DNA of 64,000 bases from the NCBI RefSeq assembly GCF_034259425.1, contig NZ_JAXIVU010000002.1, forward strand, positions 62,001 through 126,000, read 5' to 3'. The notes under the pieces are model-generated. The model was not told the DNA's origin. It searched no databases and worked only from the letters and a program-made list of their open reading frames with translations. The translations under genes and the position numbers were made by a program. Numbering within the stretch: the stretch's first letter is position 1; each line of letters begins with the position of its first letter. Of the stretch, positions 25,229 through 33,922 are shown piece by piece. The DNA comes from Denitrificimonas halotolerans (GTDB taxonomy: Bacteria > Pseudomonadota > Gammaproteobacteria > Pseudomonadales > Pseudomonadaceae).

Positions 25229-26049
25229 TGCACCCTTTAGTTGAGCCTGTCTTGGCGTTAGTGGACGCAGCTGGACAAGCTACTTTGGCTTATTGGCAAG
25301 CAGATGTTGCAGTGGATATTAAAGAGGATGACTCCCCAGTAACTGCAGCCGATATGGCTGCGCATCGAGTGTTGGCGGCGGGCTTGTCTGAGTTGGATGC
25401 GAATATTTTTGTTTTGTCAGAGGAGGATTGTGAGATCCCATTGGCAGAGCGTCAGCAGTGGCAGCGTTGGTGGCTAGTGGATCCACTAGACGGCACCAAA
25501 GAATTTATCAGTGGTACCGCTGAATATACTGTTAATGTGGCGTTGATCGAGCAAGGAAATGTGGTTTTTGGTGTGGTGGGAGTGCCTGTTACTGGTGAGA
25601 TTTATTATGGGGGTGCTGCCTTTGGTGCATATTGCCGTGATAAAGATGGTAATACACGTCATCTACATATGCGTAGGGCGTCATACGATGAATTAGTGGT
25701 GGTGGCCAGTCGCCGTCATACGAGTCCAGCGCAGGAAGCTCTACTCGATCACTTGGCGCATAATGTACCAGCGCTGCAGCTTGTTAATGTCGGAAGTTCA
25801 CTCAAATTTTGCCAGATGGCCGAAGGTGCTGCAGATTTTTATCCGCGTTTGGCTCCAACCTCTCAATGGGATACTGCTGCCGCACAAGCTGTATTAGAGG
25901 GCGCTGGCGGCGAGGTTTTAAACTTACAAGGTCAAGTGTTGACCTATGCTGCACAAGTCGGTTACTTAAACCCGTTTTTTGTTGCGCTGCCAAAGCAAGC
26001 ACCTTGGCGTGAGCCGTTTTTAGAGTATCTTGCGCAGACACAGAGTTGA
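25225..26049 (+). CDS. cysQ: 3'(2'),5'-bisphosphate nucleotidase CysQ
   Basis: 274 residues of the inositol-monophosphatase fold: metal-binding LSEEDC, the DPLDGTKEF motif, and TSQWDTAAAQAVLEGAGG. It hydrolyses 3'-phosphoadenosine-5'-phosphate left over from sulfate assimilation to AMP. Coupled to nudE by a 4-base overlap. Confidence 0.93.
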   Translation: MMHPLVEPVLALVDAAGQATLAYWQADVAVDIKEDDSPVTAADMAAHRVLAAGLSELDANIFVLSEEDCEIPLAERQQWQRWWLVDPLDGTKEFISGTAEYTVNVALIEQGNVVFGVVGVPVTGEIYYGGAAFGAYCRDKDGNTRHLHMRRASYDELVVVASRRHTSPAQEALLDHLAHNVPALQLVNVGSSLKFCQMAEGAADFYPRLAPTSQWDTAAAQAVLEGAGGEVLNLQGQVLTYAAQVGYLNPFFVALPKQAPWREPFLEYLAQTQS

Positions 26050-26264
26050 ATAGATTTAGCGCAGTTAGCGTAATTCTCGCTGGTAAGACGGGGATATTAG
26101 TTGGAGTAAAATAGCATTACCTAAATGTTATGAAACATAGCTAATGTACGGGATGGTTTTCAGCATAAAGATACTTTAACTCTGATTTACAGGCCGACTA
26201 ACGTCTTAAAGCGGAGCGAATCAAAGCACTGCAAACTAAGATTTTTAAAATAAGAATAAGGCTT

Positions 26265-27446
26265 ATGACTCAGAAAACTCCAGAACTATTGCGGGTGATT
26301 ATTGCCGGTGCTTTAGTGCTACTGGTCGTACATACTTTAGGGCGCTTTATTTATACCCCGTTATTGCCTTGGTTGGTGAAAGACGGGGTTTTGAGCTTAA
26401 AGCAGGGCGCTGATATTGCCAGTTGGAACTACTTAGGTTATTTGATTGGCGCATTATTAGCGATGCGTTGGCATCGCGTTGCGCAGATTCGTAAAATATT
26501 ACCTTGGGCTTTAGCCATTAATGTTTTGAGTACCTTATTGCAAACTCAAGCAGAAACAGTGGAGGCGCTGTCTGTTTTACGTTTGATTAATGGCATTACT
26601 AATGGATTGGTTTTTGTTCAAGCACCTTCATTTATTTTGGAATGGTTGGCACGTCACGGTCGTGCGACAGCCAGTGGTTTAGTTTATTTAGGTGTGGGTT
26701 TTGGCTTAGTGGTATCTAGTGCGCTAGTGGCGATTCCGGCACAGTGGCTAGACGGCCCTGAGCGCTGGTGGCCCGCATTTGTCCTCAGCGTACCTTTAGC
26801 CTGGTGGGGGTGGTGTCAGCTTAGGGGCTTAGATATACCTGAGCCACTTGAAAAAGCTCTGTCCACTGATATTACTGCACCATCCATGCGCTTATTTGAT
26901 CGAGCAAGTACGCCTTTATTTCTGTCATATGCGGGAGCGGGTTTAGGCTATATCTTACCCATGACTTTCTTGCCGATGTTGGCCAGTATTGAGCTAGCAC
27001 CTGATAGTTTTTTGGTGAATGGAAGTTGGTTGTTAGTTGCTTTAGCAACTCTACCAGCACCATGGATATGGAATAAGTTGGGGGCATTGCTTGGTGACGC
27101 ATTAGCGTTAAGATTCAATTATATTTTACAGTTGCTCAGTGTTTTGGCGGTATTGCTATTGCCGAGTGCGTGGGGAGTTGTGATTTGCGCACTTTTAATT
27201 GGTGGTACTTTTTTAGGTGCCGTGTTGCTAACGCAGCGTTTAGCTCGAACTTTGCATCCTCATCAAGGGCCACGTTTGTCGGCTGCATTGGTTGCTTTAT
27301 ATGGTTTTACCCAGTTGGCTGGGCCTTGGCTTACAGCGCAATGGTTAGCTGCTAATGGAAGCTTACAAGGAGCTTTTTGGTTGGGTGCCGGTGCTTTATT
27401 TTGGGGGTTGACTTGGGCTCTTCTTGTACCAGAAAAGAGCAAATAA
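26265..27446 (+). CDS. YbfB/YjiJ-family MFS transporter
   Basis: 393 residues with 12 predicted transmembrane segments. The start GALVLLVVHTLGRFIYTPLLPWLV and SWNYLGYLIGAL match the YbfB/YjiJ branch of the major facilitator superfamily, whose substrates are mostly unknown. The 215 bases upstream hold no gene I recognise. A perfect ANR/FNR-like site begins 6 bases after its stop codon but faces the next gene. Confidence 0.85.
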   Translation: MTQKTPELLRVIIAGALVLLVVHTLGRFIYTPLLPWLVKDGVLSLKQGADIASWNYLGYLIGALLAMRWHRVAQIRKILPWALAINVLSTLLQTQAETVEALSVLRLINGITNGLVFVQAPSFILEWLARHGRATASGLVYLGVGFGLVVSSALVAIPAQWLDGPERWWPAFVLSVPLAWWGWCQLRGLDIPEPLEKALSTDITAPSMRLFDRASTPLFLSYAGAGLGYILPMTFLPMLASIELAPDSFLVNGSWLLVALATLPAPWIWNKLGALLGDALALRFNYILQLLSVLAVLLLPSAWGVVICALLIGGTFLGAVLLTQRLARTLHPHQGPRLSAALVALYGFTQLAGPWLTAQWLAANGSLQGAFWLGAGALFWGLTWALLVPEKSK

Positions 27447-27451
27447 AAAAA

Positions 27452-27465
27452 TTGATCTATATCAA
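27452..27465. promoter_or_regulatory. ANR/FNR-type binding site
   Basis: TTGATCTATATCAA is an exact match to the ANR/FNR consensus TTGAT-N4-ATCAA. It lies between the MFS gene and bigR, about 210 bases before bigR, so it could put the persulfide module (or a small transcript starting near 27500) under oxygen control. It could also be chance in AT-rich DNA. Confidence 0.55.
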
Positions 27466-27616
27466 GTAGGCTTCAAATATCTGTATGGCAAAATATTTAA
27501 TTCCTTTAAGTATTGTTGCTATGAGCTGTTGGGAGTCTGAGTATTCAGAATTCCTTACTTCTTATATTGTCAATTAATATTAACGGTTAATAAGCAGTGC
27601 AGTGGTTGCACCTTGT

Positions 27617-27634
27617 TGATATAAATTTATATCA
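27617..27634. promoter_or_regulatory. AT-rich palindrome, probable BigR/SqrR operator
   Basis: TGATATAAATTTATATCA is a perfect 18-base palindrome 41 bases before the bigR start. AT-rich palindromes of this kind are the known targets of BigR-type ArsR repressors that control their own operons, so autoregulation is likely. Confidence 0.65.
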
Positions 27635-27675
27635 GTGAAACGCTGGCTGCTCTAATTTTGCTTAGGGTATGGTCT

Positions 27676-27999
27676 ATGAATAATTCAGCTGTTGTGATCG
27701 ATGTTGAACAACTGCGTCGTAATGCAGGTGCCGCAGGGCAGCTATTAAAAGCTCTAGGCAATCCCGATCGACTGTTATTGCTATGTCAGTTGGTACAAGG
27801 GGAAATGAACGTTGGTGAGCTGGAAGAGTGTCTGCAAATTGTGCAGCCAACTTTGTCACAGCAATTGGGCGTTTTACGTCGCGAAGGTTTAGTCGATACA
27901 CGTCGTGATGGTCGACAAATTTATTACAGCATTAGCAGTTCACATGCTTTAGCTGTGATTGAAACGCTACATGTACTTTACTGTGAGACTGATCAGTAA
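27676..27999 (+). CDS. bigR: BigR/SqrR-type persulfide-sensing ArsR repressor
   Basis: 107 residues from the ATG at 27676. ArsR winged helix with LLKALGNPDRLLLLCQLVQGEMNVGELE and PTLSQQLGVLRREGLVDTRRDGRQIYYSI. It has Cys37 in helix 2 and Cys103 near the C-terminus, the pair that forms a disulfide or tetrasulfide bridge in BigR and SqrR on exposure to reactive sulfur; no metal site of the ArsR/CzrA type is apparent. Downstream are a DUF2892 membrane peptide, a persulfide dioxygenase-like hydrolase and a DUF442 protein, the typical BigR regulon. It probably represses them until sulfide or persulfide accumulates. Confidence 0.88.
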   Translation: MNNSAVVIDVEQLRRNAGAAGQLLKALGNPDRLLLLCQLVQGEMNVGELEECLQIVQPTLSQQLGVLRREGLVDTRRDGRQIYYSISSSHALAVIETLHVLYCETDQ

Positions 28000-28092
28000 G
28001 TTGCATGCACTGCGCAAGAGCGTTATATTATTAATAATTTATCATTTTGTATGCTACTTTGTTGATAAGAGCAATGAGCAGAAGGTGAAATT

Positions 28093-28296
28093 ATGAAAAA
28101 TAATATAGGTTCAATTGAGCGTAGCTTGCGCATTATTGTGGGCTTGATATTGGTTGTTTTAGCTCTGTTCGACATTATTGGTTGGTGGGGCTGGGTTGGT
28201 CTGATTCCAATTTTGACGGGAGCTTTAGGAACTTGCCCTTTGTACAGTATTCTAGGTGTAAGCACCTGTGGTGGTAAAGGCTGTCCGAAAAAGTAA
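28093..28296 (+). CDS. DUF2892 (YgaP-like transmembrane) small protein
   Basis: 67 residues with two hydrophobic helices (about 14-31 and 33-50) and a C-terminal Cys-rich tail (GTCPLYSILGVSTCGGKGCPKK). DUF2892 occurs alone or as the membrane part of YgaP-type rhodanese proteins, commonly in BigR-controlled sulfide modules. It starts 93 bases after bigR and is followed by a terminator, suggesting a separate or attenuated transcript. Confidence 0.82.
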   Translation: MKNNIGSIERSLRIIVGLILVVLALFDIIGWWGWVGLIPILTGALGTCPLYSILGVSTCGGKGCPKK

Positions 28297-28303
28297 TTGG
28301 TTT

Positions 28304-28335
28304 CAAAAAAGGCGCCCTAGGGTGCCTTTTTATTT
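28304..28335 (+). terminator. Terminator after the DUF2892 gene
   Basis: AAAAAAGGCGCCCTAGGGTGCCTTTTTA: a near-perfect stem with flanking A and T runs just after the DUF2892 stop codon. It may end the bigR-DUF2892 transcript or reduce read-through into the dioxygenase gene. Confidence 0.8.
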
Positions 28336-28412
28336 CGCATGCATTTTAGGGCTGTATATTAAGATATTTTGTTCTTTGGATGAGTTAATTTTTAACCCTG
28401 TAAGGAGATATC

Positions 28413-29276
28413 ATGCAAGCTGTAGTCACTGCTTTTTTCGACCCCATCACCTACACCTACACTTATGTGGTAAGTGATCCTGCGTCTCAGGCTTGTGTAA
28501 TTATTGACTCTGTTCTTGACTATGATCCTGCTTCGGGACGGACGAATACAGAAAGTGCTAATACTATTATTCACTTTGTTCGTGAACAGCAACTAAAAGT
28601 TGAGTGGTTATTGGAAACGCATGTACACGCAGACCATCTTTCTGCCGCTCCTTATTTAAAAGAGCAGCTAGGCGGGCGTTTGGCTATTGGCGCCAATATT
28701 ACGACGGTACAGCGAGTGTTTGGTGAGATCTTTAATGTTGAGGCGGGGTTTGCCACTGATGGCAGTCAATTTGATAACTTATTGTATGATGGTGATATTT
28801 TACGATTTGGCAAACTCAGTGTTGAGGTGATTCATACTCCAGGACATACTCCAGCATGTTTAAGTTATATGATTGGCGATGCAGTTTTTGTTGGCGACAC
28901 ACTGTTTATGCCTGATTATGGTACTGCGCGTTGTGACTTCCCTGGTGGCGATGCGCGCACTCTGTATCAATCTATTCAACGTTTGTTTGAGTTGCCAGAT
29001 AATACCCGAGTGTTCTTATGCCATGATTATAAGGCAATAGGACGTGAAGAGCATTGTCACGAAACTACCATCGGTGAGCAACGAATGCATAATATTCATG
29101 TGCATGAAGGCGTGAGTGCTGAAGAGTTTGTTAGATTACGTACTGAGCGTGATGCAACCTTATCGATGCCAACTTTGATTTTACCGTCCGTGCAAGTCAA
29201 TATGCGAGCTGGAGCCTTTCCACCCGCAGAAGATAACGGTGTACGCTATTTAAAAATCCCTCTTAATGCCTTGTAA
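28413..29276 (+). CDS. Persulfide dioxygenase-like metallo-beta-lactamase-fold hydrolase
   Basis: 287 residues with a strong AAGGAGAT ribosome site. ETHE1/Blh-type metallo-beta-lactamase fold: THVHADH (His70, His72, Asp74, His75), HTPGHTPACLSY, and FVGDTLFMPDYGTARCDFPGG. Enzymes of this group oxidise glutathione persulfide to sulfite with a mononuclear iron and oxygen. In Xylella and Agrobacterium the corresponding Blh protein is fused to a DUF442 domain; here DUF442 is a separate gene immediately downstream. The bigR context makes sulfide detoxification the likely role. Confidence 0.87.
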   Translation: MQAVVTAFFDPITYTYTYVVSDPASQACVIIDSVLDYDPASGRTNTESANTIIHFVREQQLKVEWLLETHVHADHLSAAPYLKEQLGGRLAIGANITTVQRVFGEIFNVEAGFATDGSQFDNLLYDGDILRFGKLSVEVIHTPGHTPACLSYMIGDAVFVGDTLFMPDYGTARCDFPGGDARTLYQSIQRLFELPDNTRVFLCHDYKAIGREEHCHETTIGEQRMHNIHVHEGVSAEEFVRLRTERDATLSMPTLILPSVQVNMRAGAFPPAEDNGVRYLKIPLNAL

Positions 29277-29293
29277 CTTTGGAGAAACGCTCG

Positions 29294-29722
29294 ATGGAAT
29301 CTATCAAATACATCACACCCTTTATCTCAGTTACTGGGCAAATACAGCCAGAAGATATGGCGTCTATAGCTGCTGCGGGTTTTGTTACTGTAATCAATAA
29401 TCGACCTGATGCTGAGGCTGAAGAACAGCCGAGCAGTGTGCAAATGGCTGAAGCAGCAGGTATTGCAGGTTTACAGTATCATTATTTACCTATCATTTCA
29501 GGGCAGCTGACAGATGAAAATGTCAGTGATTTTGCTCAGCTTTTAACTGGAGTAAAGGGGCCTGTTTTAGCATTTTGTCGTTCAGGTACACGCTCATGCA
29601 GCTTGTGGGCACTCAGTGAAGCACATCGTCTAACACCTTCGGCAGTATTGGTCGCGGCAAAAAATGCAGGTTACGACTTATCAGGGCTATTACCACGATT
29701 AGAGCAGCGTTGGGCTGAGTAA
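29294..29722 (+). CDS. DUF442 (TIGR01244-type) phosphatase-like sulfur-transfer protein
   Basis: 142 residues from the ATG at 29294, with TTTGGAG upstream. It is the DUF442 domain of Blh-type proteins: ITPFISVTGQIQPEDMASIAAAGFVTVINNRPDAE, and the cysteine loop FCRSGTRS with Cys95. The fold is related to dual-specificity phosphatases and rhodaneses, and in these clusters it is believed to carry persulfide sulfur. It starts 17 bases after the dioxygenase gene and is certainly cotranscribed. Confidence 0.85.
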   Translation: MESIKYITPFISVTGQIQPEDMASIAAAGFVTVINNRPDAEAEEQPSSVQMAEAAGIAGLQYHYLPIISGQLTDENVSDFAQLLTGVKGPVLAFCRSGTRSCSLWALSEAHRLTPSAVLVAAKNAGYDLSGLLPRLEQRWAE

Positions 29723-29847
29723 AGGTGGTTGGTTTCCAGTATTCATTTGCTTAAAACTGTTATGTTTTGATTCAGGTCAGAATGGATGCAGGCCTTTTGG
29801 GGTAGGTTAATGAAAAGTAGATATTGATACTTAGGAGAGGAAGCCTA

Positions 29848-30855
29848 GTGCGTAAATTATCATTATTAGCGCTTGCTATAAGTATGAGCGCAACTGCTAT
29901 TGCAGCCCCAAAACCAAATGAACCAATTCAGCCTATTGAGCCGTATGAGGTGACCGATGCAGCTAAAGTGGAATTGGGCAAGCAATTATTTTTTGACCCA
30001 CGCTTATCTAAGTCTGGATTTATCTCGTGCAACTCTTGCCACAACTTGAGTATGGGTGGCAGCGATAACTTGCCGACTTCTATTGGTCATAATTGGCAAG
30101 AAGGGCCGATTAACTCACCAACGGTTTTGAATTCGAGTTACAACATTGCTCAGTTTTGGGACGGCCGCGTTGCAGACTTACAAGAGCAAGCAGGTGGCCC
30201 CATTGAAAACCCTTTGGAGATGGGATTTACCCATGAGTTAGCTGTAGATGTAGTGAGCTCGATTCCGCAGTATGTGCAATCATTTAAAAATGTCTATAAC
30301 GTCGATAAAATCACTATCAATGAAGTAACGAATGCAATTGCTGAGTTTGAAAAAACACTAGTAACGCCTAATTCGCCTTTTGATCAGTGGTTAAAAGGTG
30401 ATACAGAGGCTATTACTGCTGAGCAAAAAGCGGGTTACCAATTATTTAAAGAGGTAGGTTGTACTGCATGTCACAGCGGCCCTGCGGTAGGTGCTAATAC
30501 TTTCCAAAAGATGGGCTTATTTGAAGACTATAAGACCAATAACCCAGCTGAAGGTGTTGCCGGTTTAACCGGTGAGGACACTGATCGCTTTAAGTTTAAA
30601 GTACCGACATTGCGTAACGTTGAACTGACCTATCCCTATTTCCACGATGGTGCTTATTGGCAGTTGGAAGAAGCAGTGGATGTTATGGCGCGTTTGCAGT
30701 TAGGACGTAAGCTGGAAAGTGAGCAAATAAGTCAAATTACTGCCTTTTTGAAAAGCTTAACAGGTGAGCAACCAAGCTTTACTATGCCGCTACTGCCACC
30801 TTCTACAGCCGAAACTCCATTACCAGAGCCTTTTGTTAAAAAAGCAAAAGAATAA
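29848..30855 (+). CDS. Di-haem cytochrome c peroxidase
   Basis: 335 residues from the GTG at 29848, chosen because AGGAGAGG lies 6-7 bases upstream and the signal peptide (RKLSLLALAISMSATAIAA) begins there. Two c-haem sites: CNSCH at 61-65 and CTACH at 205-209. Its layout matches periplasmic MauG/CcpA-type peroxidases that reduce hydrogen peroxide with electrons from small cytochromes. In Pseudomonas the gene is under ANR control; a degenerate site (TTGATTCAGGTCAG at 29767) lies upstream. A perfect bidirectional terminator follows. Confidence 0.93.
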   Translation: MRKLSLLALAISMSATAIAAPKPNEPIQPIEPYEVTDAAKVELGKQLFFDPRLSKSGFISCNSCHNLSMGGSDNLPTSIGHNWQEGPINSPTVLNSSYNIAQFWDGRVADLQEQAGGPIENPLEMGFTHELAVDVVSSIPQYVQSFKNVYNVDKITINEVTNAIAEFEKTLVTPNSPFDQWLKGDTEAITAEQKAGYQLFKEVGCTACHSGPAVGANTFQKMGLFEDYKTNNPAEGVAGLTGEDTDRFKFKVPTLRNVELTYPYFHDGAYWQLEEAVDVMARLQLGRKLESEQISQITAFLKSLTGEQPSFTMPLLPPSTAETPLPEPFVKKAKE

Positions 30856-30867
30856 AACAGTCATAAC

Positions 30868-30902
30868 CAATAAAAAACGGCCTTATAGGCCGTTTTTTAT
30901 TG
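30868..30902. terminator. Bidirectional terminator between the peroxidase gene and yheV
   Basis: Perfect 15-base arms CAATAAAAAACGGCC/GGCCGTTTTTTATTG around a 5-base loop, with A/T tracts in both directions, between convergent genes. Confidence 0.92.
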
Positions 30903-30913
30903 GGTTTAAGCTG

Positions 30914-31189
30914 TTATTTTTTCAGCTTTGGATTGGGAAAAAATTGCAGTGCTTGACCCTTCTGAATTTTATTGGTGTGTAAAGCGCTGGTATTGACCCG
31001 CGTTGGTATCTCATTAGGTACTACATTGCCGTCAGCATTTAGAGTATCGCTATAGCCGCAGTGAACACAGTCTCGGTGTGGTATATCTTCAACTTCCCAC
31101 ATGCGAATGCCATCCATTGCTTGGCATGCTGGACATACGGCGCCGGCGATAAAGCGTTTTTTAATTTCACTTTTACTTGGTGTTGTCAT
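30914..31189 (-). CDS. yheV: YheV-like zinc-ribbon protein
   Basis: 91 residues. Two Cys pairs (CPACQ near residue 19 and CVHCG near residue 41) form a putative zinc ribbon; the opening KKRFIAGAVCPACQAMDGIRMW is characteristic of the YheV/DUF2387 family, whose function is unknown. It starts 14 bases after prlC, an arrangement conserved in Pseudomonas, so the two are cotranscribed. Confidence 0.85.
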   Translation of the reverse strand: MTTPSKSEIKKRFIAGAVCPACQAMDGIRMWEVEDIPHRDCVHCGYSDTLNADGNVVPNEIPTRVNTSALHTNKIQKGQALQFFPNPKLKK

Positions 31190-31203
31190 AATTATCTCTT
31201 TGA

Positions 31204-33255
31204 TTAGGCTGCATGCTCGCTGCTTAAACCGCTGTGACGCAGTAAAGCATCAATCTCAGGTTCACGGCCACGGAACTCAACAAAGAGCTGCATAGGTGAC
31301 TGTGAGCCGCCTTTGGCCAGGATTGAGTCACGGAATGCGCGGCCTGTGGTTGGATTGAGTACACCTTCCTCTTCGAAGCGTGAGAAGGCATCAGCGGACA
31401 ATACTTCGGCCCACTTATAGCTGTAATAGCCAGCTGCATAACCGCCTGCAAAAATATGGGCAAAGCTGTTTGCGAAACGGTTCCAACGAGGGGGTACCAT
31501 GACTGCTACCCGTTCACGTACGCTGTCTAAAACATCTAGTACTTTGCGGCCATCACTGTGATTGCAATGCAATTCAAAGTCGAATAATGAAAACTCCAGT
31601 TGACGCACCATCATAAGGCCTGACTGAAAGTTACGTGCAGCGAGCATTTTGTCCAGTAGTTCTTTGGGAAGTACTTCTTGGCTTTCATAATGACCAGAAA
31701 TCAAGGCCAAACCTTCAGGTTCCCAGCACCAGTTTTCCATAAATTGACTGGGTAATTCGACCGCATCCCACGCAACACCATTGATACCGGATGCTCCAGC
31801 ATATTCGATACGGGTAAGCATGTGGTGTAAACCATGGCCAAATTCGTGAAATAAAGTAGTGACTTCGTCGTGGGTGAGTAATGCAGGCTTATCTTGACTG
31901 GCTGGGGTGAAGTTACAAACTAAGTAAGCAATAGGCTTTATCAAAGTGCCGGTGGAGTCGCGATACTGATCGCGTGCGCCGTCCATCCAGGCACCACCAC
32001 GTTTGTGTGAGCGTGCGTATAGGTCAAAAAAGAAGCGACCAACAGGTTGGCCATTTTCGCTGATTTCAAACAGACGTACATCAGGATGCCAGCTATCAAA
32101 GTCACTCAACTCTGTGATTTGAATGCCATACAGTTTTTCTACAATGCTAAATAAGCCACTGAGTACTTTGTCGATTGGAAAGTATGCGCGTAAGGCTTCT
32201 TCACTGATGTTATAGCGCTGCTCACGGAGTTTCTCACTGTAATAACCTAGATCCCAACTATTTAAATCGTTTACACCGAGTTCGGTAGCAAAAGCTTTGA
32301 GTTCAGTTAAATCTTGCTCAGCAAAAGGCTTGCTGCGTTGGGCTAAATCATTTAAGAAAGTCAGTACTTGCTCGGTTGATTCAGCCATTTTAGTGCTGAT
32401 GGATAATTCGCTGTAGTTATTAAAGCCCAGAAGCTGGGCCAATTCAGCTCGCAGGTCTAAGATTTCTTCCATGATAGGTGAGTTATCTAACTGACCGGCA
32501 TGAGGTCCTTGATCAGAAGCACGGGTACTGTATGCACGGTACACTTCTTCACGTAAGTTGCGGTCATCGGCATAAGTCATGACGGCATAGTAGCTTGGAA
32601 ACTCCAAGGTGATCAGCCAACCGTCTAAGGCTTTATCTTTGGCAGCTTGAGCCATTTGTGCTTTAGCTGAGTCAGTTAAACCAGCTAAATCTTGTTCATT
32701 GGTGATGTGCTTAGTCCAAGCTTGAGTTGCGTCCAGTAAGTTGTTGGAAAAGGTGCTGGACAGTTCTGATAAACGCTTTTGAATCTCGCCATAACGCTGT
32801 TGTTGCTCGGCAGGTAAATCAATACCAGATAAGCGGAAGTCTCGTAGCTCATTTTCTAAAATTGTTTTCTGCGCAGTAGAAAACTGCTCTGCTTCTGGGC
32901 TTTTAGCTAATGCTTGATAGGCTTCAAATAAAGCTCGATTTTGCCCCAACTCAGTCCAGAATTCTGAGAGTTTTGGTAGGCAGGCCTCATAGGCTTCACG
33001 TAGCTCAGGGCTGTTGCAGACGCTATTGAGATGGCTGACAGGCCCCCAAGCTTCACCAAGGCGTGCGCCCAGTTCGTCCATAGGTAAAACTAAATTACTC
33101 CAAGTTGGTTGTAGTCCACTGTTTAGCAGCTGCTTAATGGCTGCTCGACTCTCGGCTAGAATTGTATCGATAGCCGGCTCAATGTGTTCAGGACGGATTG
33201 CCGAGTAATGCGGCAAGTCAAAATCTTGCAATAAAGGGTTGTCTTGAATAGTCAC
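31204..33255 (-). CDS. prlC: Oligopeptidase A (M3 family)
   Basis: 683 residues from a GTG with AGGT upstream. Thimet-oligopeptidase family; the zinc motif HEFGH lies in TTLFHEFGHGLHHML and the third ligand Glu follows in the VELPSQFMENW segment. It is a cytosolic enzyme that degrades signal peptides and other oligopeptides. The opening NPLLQDFDLPHYSAIRPEHIEPAI is typical of PrlC. Followed by yheV on the same strand. Confidence 0.96.
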   Translation of the reverse strand: MTIQDNPLLQDFDLPHYSAIRPEHIEPAIDTILAESRAAIKQLLNSGLQPTWSNLVLPMDELGARLGEAWGPVSHLNSVCNSPELREAYEACLPKLSEFWTELGQNRALFEAYQALAKSPEAEQFSTAQKTILENELRDFRLSGIDLPAEQQQRYGEIQKRLSELSSTFSNNLLDATQAWTKHITNEQDLAGLTDSAKAQMAQAAKDKALDGWLITLEFPSYYAVMTYADDRNLREEVYRAYSTRASDQGPHAGQLDNSPIMEEILDLRAELAQLLGFNNYSELSISTKMAESTEQVLTFLNDLAQRSKPFAEQDLTELKAFATELGVNDLNSWDLGYYSEKLREQRYNISEEALRAYFPIDKVLSGLFSIVEKLYGIQITELSDFDSWHPDVRLFEISENGQPVGRFFFDLYARSHKRGGAWMDGARDQYRDSTGTLIKPIAYLVCNFTPASQDKPALLTHDEVTTLFHEFGHGLHHMLTRIEYAGASGINGVAWDAVELPSQFMENWCWEPEGLALISGHYESQEVLPKELLDKMLAARNFQSGLMMVRQLEFSLFDFELHCNHSDGRKVLDVLDSVRERVAVMVPPRWNRFANSFAHIFAGGYAAGYYSYKWAEVLSADAFSRFEEEGVLNPTTGRAFRDSILAKGGSQSPMQLFVEFRGREPEIDALLRHSGLSSEHAA

Positions 33256-33352
33256 TCGAATACCTGTAAATACAAAAATGAATGGCGCAACATAACCAAT
33301 GCTGCCTCTATCTTAATACAAATTAGCGCTGAAGCGACTTAAGGTGTTTATT

Positions 33353-33889
33353 GTGTCGATGAGAAGTTATAACGAAATATTACCACAGTGTGGCAGTCGG
33401 GTATTTATTGATTCCACTGCAGTTATCATTGGAGATGTACATTTGGGTGATGACTGTTCTGTTTGGCCGCTAGCGGTGATTCGTGGTGATATGCATAAAA
33501 TTCGTATCGGTGCTCGAACCAGTGTACAAGACGGCAGCGTGTTACATATTACACATGCCAGTGATTTTAATCCCGATGGTTATCCGTTGACGGTTGGCGA
33601 TGATGTAACCATTGGTCATCAAGTTTTATTGCATGGTTGTACCATTGGATCACGAGTATTAATTGGTATGGGCTCGATTGTGATGGATGGTGCACGTATA
33701 GATAATGATGTGGTACTGGGTGCAGGCAGTATAGTAGCGCCGAATAAGCATCTTGAAAGTGGTTATTTATATGTGGGGCGGCCTGCACGCAAGGTTCGCG
33801 CATTAACTGAGCAGGAAATGAAATTTTTTACTTATGGTGCGAGTAATTATGTACGCTTAAAAGATAAATATTTGGCCCAAGCACAATAA
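33353..33889 (+). CDS. Gamma-class carbonic anhydrase-like protein (YrdA/PaaY family)
   Basis: 178 residues. The start is set at the GTG at 33353, 8 bases after AAGG; it gives MSMRSYNEILPQCG, matching Pseudomonas relatives. Left-handed beta-helix of hexapeptide repeats: SAVIIGDVHLGDDCSVWPLAVIRGDMHKIRIGARTSVQDGSVLH, and GHQVLLHGCTIGSRVLIGMGSIVMDG. The zinc-binding His residues of the gamma-carbonic anhydrase fold are present (HITHA, GHQVLLHG). Physiological activity is uncertain. It is divergent from prlC. Confidence 0.88.
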   Translation: MSMRSYNEILPQCGSRVFIDSTAVIIGDVHLGDDCSVWPLAVIRGDMHKIRIGARTSVQDGSVLHITHASDFNPDGYPLTVGDDVTIGHQVLLHGCTIGSRVLIGMGSIVMDGARIDNDVVLGAGSIVAPNKHLESGYLYVGRPARKVRALTEQEMKFFTYGASNYVRLKDKYLAQAQ

Positions 33890-33922
33890 GTACTCGGGCC
33901 TTAATCGTGGTGCTGTAGGAGG

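Noticed and set aside
26050..26264. Possible tRNA or small RNA in the cysQ-MFS gap
   Set aside because: No cloverleaf or CCA-like end could be found by eye.
27485..27577. 30-codon frame between the ANR site and bigR
   Set aside because: No ribosome site and no recognisable family; mentioned in a finding but not called as a gene.
29767..29780. Second ANR-like site before the cytochrome c peroxidase gene (TTGATTCAGGTCAG)
   Set aside because: Second half matches only partly; kept as a remark, not a feature.
33874..33900. GGCCC/GGGCC repeat between the carbonic anhydrase gene and trkH as a terminator
   Set aside because: Only five pairs and no T tract; too weak.
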